A DNA stretch of 64,000 nt from Lunularia cruciata (Eukaryota; Streptophyta; Marchantiopsida; Lunulariales; Lunulariaceae), in contig OX419755.1 in the NCBI GenBank assembly GCA_948567375.1, positions 21,705,001-21,769,000 on the forward strand, in the 5' to 3' direction. Position 1 is the stretch's first letter. Every line of letters starts with the position of its first letter. Of this stretch, positions 35,833 to 43,320 are shown one piece after another. The notes under the pieces are model-generated. The model worked only from the letters and a program-made list of their open reading frames with translations. It was not told the DNA's origin and ran no database searches. Made by a program: the position numbers and the translations under genes.

Positions 35833-38187
35833 AGGTAGAACTACCAGGGAGCACGGACTGACAAGCTGAGAAGCTTGCAGGAGTTCCAGCGGAAGGCTGG
35901 AGAGAGCCTACGCGAGGCATACACTCGCATGAGGCGGCTGATCAGTTTCACTCAGGGAGTTACTGAGGCCCAAGCAGTCCAGTTTTGGTATGGGATACTG
36001 GACAGGGAGTTGCGACGTAGAGTTCGTGATGCTACGTTGTTGCAGGCTACTTCGCCCACTTTGGTAGTAGTCTTTGGTTTGGCTGAGCGTATTGAGCTCA
36101 ACATGGTGGAGGAGAGAGTGGTGACATCTGGATTTGGTAGAGAGACCTCATCCACGGTTGTGACTTCTTCTAGAGTGCAGCAGAGTGCACCACGCCCAGT
36201 TGGTTTTCGAGGACAGGGTGGACAGCCCAGATCCTATGGAGCGAGTGGAGGGCCTAGTGGAGTTAGACCCTTACTCTCATTTTCGGGTCAGCAGCAGCCA
36301 GTGAGTGGTGGTGTTGCTTGTTGGACTTGTGGTGGACCTCACCATAGGAGAGAGTGTACTCAGGGCAGCGGACCTGATACCTCTGGTGCATCACAGCCAG
36401 CACAGAGGCAGTGTGAGCATTGCCACAGATTTGGTCACACTAGTGACCGGTGTTTTGACCTACACCCGGAGTTACGGAGTGGTAGGGCTGCTATGGCAGG
36501 TAGTAGAGGAGCTCCAGTTCATGGAGGACGAGGTGGTAAAGGTGGTGGTAGAGGATCTACACCTAGTAGGGGTGCAGTACCTGCCCTTACTTCTGACACA
36601 GCTATGGCTACTCAGATTGAGCAGTTGCAGCAGAGATTGGCTAGTATGGCTATTGCTCAGAGGAGATCAGATTCGGGTGCTGAGGCTTCCACCTCATATG
36701 TTGGTGATAGAGATGCTTTGGACTTCATGTGCAGAGCAGCACAGGTGGATGCATCTGCAGCAGTGACTAGGAGTGCAGTACGTGCTCCAGAGCCTAGAGG
36801 AGCATCAGTGGAGTTGGACCCACAGAGAGGAGAGGTTGGGAGACAGGTCAGACTTCCCCAGTCTTTCACACTATCTGAGGCATTGCAGACGACATCCATG
36901 GTTCCTAGACGTCCCAGTGCAGGTGTGGTAGGTGGTGATGGAGTACCTGATGGAGTACCTGCTAGTCAGCCACCTGCTACTACACAGACTGAGTCTAGCA
37001 TGATGTTGGGGGCGGCTCAGCTGATTATGCGGCATCCTTTATTTTCAGCCAGTGACATGTTTACATTGGGAGTTGACCCAGCCCCAGTGTTCCGGTTGGC
37101 TGCCACGTTGTGTGAGAGTAGGGATGGTGCAGTTCCTACTACTAGAGCAGAGGTGGTTGGTAGTGGAGCTGACTTGGTTGAGGAGCATGGGATCCGTTCA
37201 GCGACCAGTGGTTTATGGCAGGCAGCAGCGGCTAGACTGGAGGAGTTGCCAGCTAGACCGGCCTTTGAGAGAGCGCGGTTTACACCTGGTGTTGTCTTAT
37301 TGGATAACCAAAGGGGGATCTTTCGTTTGGTAGGACCTTCAAGGAAGGTCTATACACCACAGAGAGTCTTGTTAGACTCTGGTGCGCAGCCCCTTATGTT
37401 GGGGAAGGCTGCAGTTGTTGGTCTGGAGTTACGGAAGACCGATGTGGAGAGGTGTCCATTTCAGATCCAGACATCTCTTGGTGGTGGTTCGACACAGTAC
37501 ATCACACGTGGGGAGCTTGTTGTCCAGGTTCAGCCTGGTCATCCGACTGATAGCTCAGTGGTGAGAGCTCAGGCTATTGCGACGATAGCTGAGTCATATG
37601 ATGTGCTAGTTGGGGGAGCAGTGTTATACCCTATGGGTTTCAATATTGACTATTGGGAGGAGACAGCCTCTTATAGACCTGGTTGGCAATCTGGTGAGGG
37701 ACGGGTATGTCGCCTACCAGTACGCTTCAGTAGTGGCAGTCTTGGCTCACTACAGTCCGGGACCATGGCAGCATCAGTTTTGGCTTTCAGCGGTGCAGTT
37801 ACTTGGCCTGGTGACTTGTTAGAGGGGAACGCCCATGCAGAGGATACTCCAGTACCAGAGGAGATCACTCGGCTATGGAGTACGAGTGGGATTGTTCCAT
37901 CCACCTTGGATGTTCCATTGTGGAGTTCAGAGGAGGCATTGCAGCAGCATGCAGATCAGTTGGTGCAGCAGGCTTGGAGTGGAGCCTTCGTACCATCAGG
38001 GGATGAGTGTGAGGATGAGCCTCCAGAGGCGATTGCTTTGACACCTCTGGATACCACTCATTGCTTGGCAGTATCCAGTAGAGGGGATATGTCTATTAGA
38101 GTTGTTTGGTGGGATCAGCACCGGACTAGCTACGGTGTTACAGGCGGGTATCCGAGTACAGAGGTACTTGTATGTAGAGAGAGATGA
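35833..38187 (+). CDS. Gag C-terminal part, zinc knuckles and aspartic protease (element M)
   Basis: Same frame as the previous entry. SLQEFQRKAGESLREAYTR and FWYGILDRELRRRV complete the Gag helices. Two zinc-knuckle motifs follow near 36316-36460: CWTCGGPHHRREC (CX2CX3HX4C, one residue shorter than usual) and CEHCHRFGHTSDRC (canonical CX2CX4HX4C), preceded and followed by Gly/Arg-rich RNA-binding stretches. The protease region has VLLDSGAQPLMLG (active-site Asp near residue 500 counted from 35875) and YDVLVGGAVLYPMGF about 75 residues later. The frame ends at 38185-38187 after overlapping the methyltransferase frame. Confidence 0.85.
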
Positions 38188-39370
38188 GACTGCTAGGCGA
38201 GTCTCTCTACATCATGTGGCACACTTGGCCTATCGGTATCCGGAGTTATTACCGATGTCAGCAGTCAGAGGTTACCAGAAGGCCTTACCAGGAGACATTT
38301 CCTTACTGGGGGCGCATGACCTAGATAGACATGGGCCTATCCACTTGGTGATTTCTGGATGGCCATGTCAGGGACATACACATGCGGGCCGCGGTTTGGG
38401 TCTTCAGGATCCTCGTTCTGGTGTGTTTTGGGAGATGTTACGGATACTACAACATCTCCAGGTTCATCAGTCTGTTTCTCCAGCTTACCTTTTGGAGAAC
38501 GTTCCATTGATGGGTGATTCTCGCACTAGAGTGGTGGCGAGTACACATCAGGTCCATTCTTGGATGGGACCTGCTGTATTGTTAGATGCAGCCAGAGTGG
38601 GATCACGGGCTCATCGTCTTCGTCTTTGGTGGACGAACCTTTTACCCAGAGAGGTTCTACAGCGTAGTTATGATGGGATTCAGCGACTAGACCACATTCT
38701 TGTTGATGATATCTTGGATGATGGACGTCAGTCTCAGACAATGGTAGTGGTTGATAGGTCACCTATGGCAGTGGTGAACCTAGTTGGACAGCCTAGAGCT
38801 GCATTTCCCACACTCATGAGTTTCCCAGGCTCTCATGCTTTTCGAGAGGGAGGACCTGGACTTGTTTGGGACTCACAGTTACAGCAGTTGGTGGAGCCCA
38901 ATGCTAATGAGAGAGAGCGGGCGATGGGTTTTCGCACCGGTATTACCGCTGTTCCAGCAGTGTCAGAGGCATCCAAGCGTCAGGTGTTAGGTCAGGCTAT
39001 GGACCTGAACTGTTTGACCTGGATTGTGAGCCTTGGTTTGGCAGAGCAGCGTAGGATGCGCTTGATAGGCATCACCACTCGGACACTTGTGAGCCCTGTG
39101 CCTATCGAGACGATTCAGGCACATGTTGGGGGCGATGGACCGAGTGGACATGGTATTCTTGGGACACATCCAGTAGCTACTAGGGAGAGTGGTCTACTTG
39201 GAGTCCATCCAGGTGAGCGTGGGCTACTTGGATTACACCCTTGGTCCACATGGGATGTAGCCAGAGGACGTATGGAGCTTGCAGCCAGAGTGGAGGGAGT
39301 TTTTCACACAGAGGTTGGGACCTCTAGTGGTTGGGAGCATGACACCATTGCTCCCAAGGGCCCAGTGTAG
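38042..39370 (+). CDS. DNMT3-like C5-cytosine DNA methyltransferase (element M)
   Basis: This frame opens right after a stop at 38039-38041 and is +1 relative to gag-protease. Motifs lie in the canonical, unpermuted order: motif I LELFGGISTGLATVLQAG (38096-38149; S-adenosylmethionine binding), a motif II-like Glu in YVERDE, motif IV SGWPCQGHTHAG with the catalytic Cys codon at 38366, motif VI LLENVPLMGD with the Glu codon at 38495, motif VIII SRAHRLRLWWTNLLP (about 38603-38650), a variable target-recognition region (38650-38900), motif IX-like NERERAMGF (about 38905) and motif X-like RQVLGQAMDLN (about 38980). The spacing of motif VIII with WWTNLLP resembles animal and moss DNMT3 rather than the rearranged plant DRM enzymes. 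Key residues are kept. After motif X comes a linker with three copies of a GLLGxHP phrase. The frame ends at TAG 39368-39370, one transition from CAG. Confidence 0.88.
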   Translation, partial: HLWIPLIAWQYPVEGICLLELFGGISTGLATVLQAGIRVQRYLYVERDETARRVSLHHVAHLAYRYPELLPMSAVRGYQKALPGDISLLGAHDLDRHGPIHLVISGWPCQGHTHAGRGLGLQDPRSGVFWEMLRILQHLQVHQSVSPAYLLENVPLMGDSRTRVVASTHQVHSWMGPAVLLDAARVGSRAHRLRLWWTNLLPREVLQRSYDGIQRLDHILVDDILDDGRQSQTMVVVDRSPMAVVNLVGQPRAAFPTLMSFPGSHAFREGGPGLVWDSQLQQLVEPNANERERAMGFRTGITAVPAVSEASKRQVLGQAMDLNCLTWIVSLGLAEQRRMRLIGITTRTLVSPVPIETIQAHVGGDGPSGHGILGTHPVATRESGLLGVHPGERGLLGLHPWSTWDVARGRMELAARVEGVFHTEVGTSSGWEHDTIAPKGPV

Positions 39371-40390
39371 CAGCCAGTCAGTATGTCTTCCACTCCTACT
39401 ACAGTTACAGAGGATACTTGGGAGCCAGATCTTGGACCCAAGCTTACTGGAGAGGAAAGACGGAGGGTTTGGAGGTTCTTGAGGAGTCACACGAGTTGTT
39501 TTGCCTTCAGTATGAAGGATTTGGGTGCTCTGAATAGACCTGGTATACGAATTGAGCTGACTAGCGACACACCTGTTTTCCGACGTCCTTATCGATATAG
39601 TGAGATGGAGAGGACATTGATTCAGAGCCGGAGTAGTGACCTTTTTGAGGCTGGTTTGGTGGAGATTTCACATGGAGAGTATGCATCAGCGACAGTGATG
39701 CCAGCCAAGAAGGATATGCATGGCAACTATACAGATAGGCGGATGTATGGAGATTACCGTCCTATCAACCGACAGACCAGGGCTGATCGGTATGCCAAGC
39801 CTACACCGGAGGAGATTTTTGATGCGATTGGGCATGCAAAGGTCTTCAGTACTTTGGATCTTCGAGCGGGATATCATCAGTTGCCGATCAGGGAGGAGGA
39901 TAAGTCCAAGACAGCATTTTGGGCTATTGATCCTCGCGGCAAGGATGTGTTATATCAGTGGAGATTCTTACCATTTGGGTTGAAGAATGCTCCTGCTGAG
40001 TTCCAGAGGGTCATGGATAGGATCCTAGCTGGACTGGATTTTGCTCGGTGCTATATTGATGACATTTTGGTGTATAGCACTACTGTGGAGGAGCATGAGA
40101 GACAGTTGTTGGAGGTGTTTGAGAGGTTGAGATCTCATGGACTCAAATTACATCCTGGGAAGTGTAGGTTCTTCCATGAGCAGGTTGAGTATTTGGGTCA
40201 CACTATCTACCCCGGAGGACTTGGTGTTCAGCAGACCAAGGTGGAGGCTATTGCACGTATTCCTCGGCCTACGGATGTGAGCAGAGTGCGAGCATTCCTT
40301 GGGTTGGCGAACTTCTATCACCGCTATGTTAGAGGATTTAGTGCCATTGCCAAGGCCTTGACGAAGCTGACCAAGCTTACACAAGAGTAG
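39371..40390 (+). CDS. Reverse transcriptase (element M)
   Basis: Same frame as the methyltransferase, so one polyprotein is likely. Ty3/gypsy blocks appear in order: RPYRYSEMER, VMPAKKDMHGNY, MYGDYRPINRQTRADRY, FSTLDLRAGYHQLPI, LPFGLKNAPAEFQRVMD, CYIDDILVYS (catalytic YIDD near 40052), VEYLGHTIYPGGL and the connection RAFLGLANFYHRYV. All catalytic Asp are present. The frame ends at TAG 40388-40390, and another TAG follows at 40394-40396; both are one transition from sense codons (CAG and TGG). Confidence 0.93.
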   Translation, partial: QPVSMSSTPTTVTEDTWEPDLGPKLTGEERRRVWRFLRSHTSCFAFSMKDLGALNRPGIRIELTSDTPVFRRPYRYSEMERTLIQSRSSDLFEAGLVEISHGEYASATVMPAKKDMHGNYTDRRMYGDYRPINRQTRADRYAKPTPEEIFDAIGHAKVFSTLDLRAGYHQLPIREEDKSKTAFWAIDPRGKDVLYQWRFLPFGLKNAPAEFQRVMDRILAGLDFARCYIDDILVYSTTVEEHERQLLEVFERLRSHGLKLHPGKCRFFHEQVEYLGHTIYPGGLGVQQTKVEAIARIPRPTDVSRVRAFLGLANFYHRYVRGFSAIAKALTKLTKLTQE

Positions 40391-40396
40391 TGTTAG

Positions 40397-41335
40397 GGAG
40401 ATGAGCAGGAGAGAGCTTTTGTAGAGCTCAAGGAGAAGTTGACATCTGCTCCTATTTTGAGGAGACCGATCAGGGGACGACCATTTCAGGTTCACACTGA
40501 TTGGAGTATGTTGGGGCTTGGAGCGGTGCTCACCCAACATGATGATGAGGAGAAGGAGTTTGTGGTGGCCTATGCTAGTCGCTCCAACAATTCAGCGGAG
40601 GCAAAGTATAGTTCATATGAGGGAGAGTGCTTGGCAGCAGTTTGGGCATTAGCACATTTCCGATGTTACCTATTTGGTAACCCCTTCACTCTCATCACTG
40701 ATCATCAACCGCTGAAGTGGTTGATGGAGTCCGACAAGCTTTCAGGGAAGCTTGCATGATGGGCTCTGATTTTACAGGAGTATGATTTCACGGTTGTTCA
40801 CAGACCTGGAGTGGTGAACCGTGATGCAGATGGGTTGAGTAGAAACCCATGTCCCAGCCAGCAGGATCAGACCGGAGCACGTTGGCATGGTGAGACAGAT
40901 GAGGAGATGGTGCCAAGTTGGCATGCATCGGCCTTTCTGTGTATATTTGCAGAGACTTTGGTGGTATCTCTCTCAGCGCATACAGGAGGAGTTATTGAGG
41001 TCACAGATCCAGAGAGTGAAGATATTGGTACAGTTCAGCAAGACATTCATGATGATGTCTTAGTGATGGACTATCTTCGCACTGGTGTTGTGGGTGGCAC
41101 AATTGGGGCCAAGGAGAGAGACCGTGTTCTTCAGCGAGCCAGACGGTTCAGATTGGAGGGTAGACACCTTTTGCGTGTATGGGAGGATGGTAGAGTGCGA
41201 GTAGTACCACTTCCATCACAGAGACCACAGTTGGTCCGTCATGCTCATGAGGAGCTAGGACATTTTGGAGTAAAGCGTACATATAGCTTACTCCAGAGTC
41301 ATTATTGGTGGCGCGGTATGCAGACCAAGGTATAG
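40397..41335 (+). CDS. RNase H and integrase zinc-finger region (element M)
   Basis: Continues the same frame. RNase H blocks are FQVHTDWSMLGLGAVL (first Asp), YASRSNNSAEAKYSSYEGE (Glu), LITDHQPLKWL (Asp) and the tail VVNRDADGLSR. A TGA at 40757-40759 interrupts KLA-WALILQEY and is one C-to-T change from CGA (Arg). The integrase N-terminal zinc finger begins with HEELGHFGVKRTY and SHYWW; its CVVC pair lies beyond the TAG at 41333-41335 (one transition from CAG). An extra segment rich in acidic residues (about 40870-41090) lies between RNase H and the zinc finger. Confidence 0.88.
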
Positions 41336-42484
41336 CAGTTTGTTGCCAGATGTGTGGTTTGTGACCGAGTTAGAGCATCATTCAATGCTCCTACGCCACA
41401 GTTACACCCATTACCTATCATGGGATTGGGTTACCGTTGGAGTTTGGACTTCGCCGGACCTTTACCGCTGACTGTGAGACATCATCGGTATGTTTTGGTG
41501 ATGGTGGAGCACTTCTCCAAGTGGATTGAGTTGGTGGCACTTCTTGACAAGTCTAGTGAAGGGACAGCTTACTCGTTCCTGGATCGAGTTCTTAGTCATT
41601 TTGGTGCACCAGCTGAGGTTTTGACTGATCAGGGTACAGAGTTCTTGGGAGAGTTTCAGGTCTTGTGTGACAAGGCTTTGATTGATCATTGTACTACATC
41701 CCGAGATCACCCTGAGGCAGATGGCTTAGCAGAGAGAGTGGTTCAGACGGTGAAGAGAGGATTGCGAAAGTATGGTTTGCAGAGAGGCCACTTGGGAGAT
41801 TGGGATCTCCAGTTACCTTGGTTGGCCATGGGCTATCGGTTCAGCCGGCAAGCCTCCTTAGCATCCTTCTCTCCATACTTTCTACTCTATGGACGAGATC
41901 CAGATTTACCTGCAGCCATTCGTCGAGATGCTACTGTAGTTTTGGACTTGGATGACCCTGATGTATGGATGAGCGCATGTTCTCAGCGGGCAGAGATCTT
42001 TCGGAGAGTGATGCCGATGGCCTTTGAGAACTTGGCGATTGCTCAGCATAGAGATACTTTATGCTATGCTACCATTCGAGGAGGAGGTTATAGACCCTCG
42101 ATCCGTCAATTTCATCCAGGCGACTATGTATATCTACAGCAGACAGCACCGACGACACTTGATGTTTCTCTAGGCCGCACTATCTTGAGAGTGCGCGAGG
42201 TTTTGCCATCTGGAGTCCTTGTGTTAGAAGGACGTGATGGTGTTGTTTGGAAGGATCATGTGCGCAATTGTGCGCCATGCCACCTCCCAAACATTGATGG
42301 TACTATGGACCCAAGCTTGGCACTTGTACGTGCAGGCTTGAGGTGTATGTTATGTGGCTCTTCTGGTGGAGCTGCTACTATGTTAGTGTGTGATAGCTGT
42401 TCGAGAGGATGGCATATGGCATGTATGACTCCTCCCCTCACGGTGGTTCCTCAGGGACAGTGGTTATGTCCTAGATGTACTTGA
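41336..42484 (+). CDS. DDE integrase with C-terminal PHD finger (element M)
   Basis: Begins with the CVVC half of the zinc finger. The core carries SLDFAGP (Asp codon 41447), LTDQGTEFLG (Asp codon 41627) and HPEADGLAERVVQ (Glu codon 41732), a D-D-34-E spacing, one residue less than most Ty3 integrases. The C-terminal part has FHPGDYVYLQQ, VREVLPSGVLVLEGRDG and NCAPCHLPNIDGT. It ends in a complete C4HC3 PHD finger (about 42341-42481): CMLC, CDSC, H-x2-C in GWHMAC, and CPRC. PHD fingers read histone tails, so it probably replaces the chromodomain of other chromoviruses as the targeting module. PHD-tailed gypsy integrases are known in green algae and seed-free plants. Ends at TGA 42482-42484. 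Confidence 0.92.
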   Translation, partial: QFVARCVVCDRVRASFNAPTPQLHPLPIMGLGYRWSLDFAGPLPLTVRHHRYVLVMVEHFSKWIELVALLDKSSEGTAYSFLDRVLSHFGAPAEVLTDQGTEFLGEFQVLCDKALIDHCTTSRDHPEADGLAERVVQTVKRGLRKYGLQRGHLGDWDLQLPWLAMGYRFSRQASLASFSPYFLLYGRDPDLPAAIRRDATVVLDLDDPDVWMSACSQRAEIFRRVMPMAFENLAIAQHRDTLCYATIRGGGYRPSIRQFHPGDYVYLQQTAPTTLDVSLGRTILRVREVLPSGVLVLEGRDGVVWKDHVRNCAPCHLPNIDGTMDPSLALVRAGLRCMLCGSSGGAATMLVCDSCSRGWHMACMTPPLTVVPQGQWLCPRCT

Positions 42485-42650
42485 CCTATAGCTAGTTCAT
42501 TCTTTATATGGTATAGATTGCAGACAGGCGACTAATGATGGGGCTCCATAGCACCCGGCCTCCTGATCTTTGCCCATTAGAGGGTATACCATATACTTAG
42601 AGTAGATGGCTATCTGGAGTTAGAGGGACCTAACCGCCAGCTAAGGGGGC
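42485..42650 (+). promoter_or_regulatory. 3' untranslated region and polypurine tract of element M
   Basis: Non-coding DNA after the integrase stop. It ends in CTAAGGGGGC (42641-42650), a good polypurine tract directly before GATTGTGGCAC, where the TG of the LTR would be expected. This places the 3' LTR start at R2, not at R1. Confidence 0.6.
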
Positions 42651-42758
42651 GATTGTGGCACTTTAGAGTCTATGTATGACTTATGTGTGAGTTGTGCTTT
42701 TATAGTGTATGATGTTGACAGCGATGTATGTTGTGTAGCGATGTATATACGCACGACA
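42651..42758 (+). repeat. Repeat R2, first copy (108 bp)
   Basis: GATTGTGGCACTTTAGAG to GCACGACA. It is nearly identical to 43209-43316 over its length, with one difference close to the end. It follows the polypurine tract and touches R1 through the 10-bp palindrome GACAGCTGTC (42755-42764). Confidence 0.9.
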
Positions 42759-42760
42759 GC

Positions 42761-43208
42761 TGTCACGCCATTTGTAGTTCCACATCTAGATGCTCGGACA
42801 CTGGAGTTCCAGTGATGGTAGTTAGAGTTATTCTAGCTATTTCTCAAGGACTACTTTCCGACGGTCAGATTTTGTGTTTGGGGTACTGACTTCACGGTGG
42901 GGCCCACCGTCACTTTGCACCGTTTGCACCGTCGAGTGTGCCGTCAGCGGGACCGTTAGGGTTTCAGGGCTAGCTCGAGTCCAGGGGGTATAGTTTCGAA
43001 GTGAGCTCCAGAGAGCTCACTTCTTTGATGTTGAGCCTTTGAGTTCCTGGCTATGGTGGACAGAGGCCGGCGAGCGTCACCTGGATTCTCTATGCTTGAG
43101 TGGGTGTGGCTTGACTGTAATCAGTGCCCAGTTGTTGGCAGTTTATAGAGTGACAGATCAAGTACTGATCTGAGTTGAGTTGAGTTGAGAGTGTTAAGCA
43201 ATCTGATT
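42761..43208 (+). repeat. Repeat R1, right copy (448 bp)
   Basis: Matches 33614-34061 end to end without gaps. The eight differences (for example CCGCATC against CCACATC near the start) are all transitions, roughly 98 percent identity, which points to a recent insertion or recent sequence exchange. Confidence 0.9.
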
Positions 43209-43313
43209 GATTGTGGCACTTTAGAGTCTATGTATGACTTATGTGTGAGTTGTGCTTTTATAGTGTATGATGTTGACAGCGATGTATGTTGTGTAGCGAT
43301 GTATATACGCACA
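43209..43313 (+). repeat. Repeat R2, second copy, right end of element M
   Basis: GATTGTGGCACTTTAGAG onward repeats 42651 and runs to the ACGCACA at the right end, next to the direct repeat ACAAACA. Its junction with R1 (CTGATTGATTGTGG) shares a GATT with the end of R1. Confidence 0.88.
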
Positions 43314-43320
43314 ACAAACA
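43314..43320 (+). repeat. Right direct repeat flanking element M (ACAAACA)
   Basis: Exact copy of 33607-33613, immediately after the terminal ACGCACA of element M. With this choice the element runs TG...CA for 9700 bp. Confidence 0.65.

Larger units (their letters stand above)
33614..43313 (+). mobile_element. Element M: Ty3/gypsy retroelement encoding a DNMT3-like methyltransferase
   Basis: A 9.7-kb plus-strand element, clearly richer in GC and CpG than its surroundings. Coding order is Gag with two zinc knuckles, protease, C5-cytosine methyltransferase, reverse transcriptase, RNase H, DDE integrase and PHD finger. A leader of about 1.1 kb precedes gag. Repeats are arranged R1 at the left end and R2-R1-R2 at the right end. 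Seven stop codons break otherwise open frames; no frameshift is needed inside pol. It sits inside a copia relic. Capture of cytosine methyltransferases by retrotransposons has been reported in dinoflagellates and charophyte algae; this order, with a PHD finger and split repeats in a land-plant-like genome, is the most notable object of the window. Confidence 0.9.

Noticed and set aside
36305-36766. 153-codon plus-strand frame inside gag of element M
   Set aside because: Out-of-frame shadow of the zinc-knuckle region; Gly/Val-rich composition with no motif.
38526-38762. Minus-strand frame opposite the methyltransferase
   Set aside because: Antisense shadow; the plus strand carries all conserved motifs.
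33614-43313. Element M as a PAT/Ngaro-type tyrosine-recombinase element, suggested by its repeats
   Set aside because: It encodes a clear DDE integrase and a Ty3 pol and is flanked by a direct repeat; no tyrosine recombinase motif was found.
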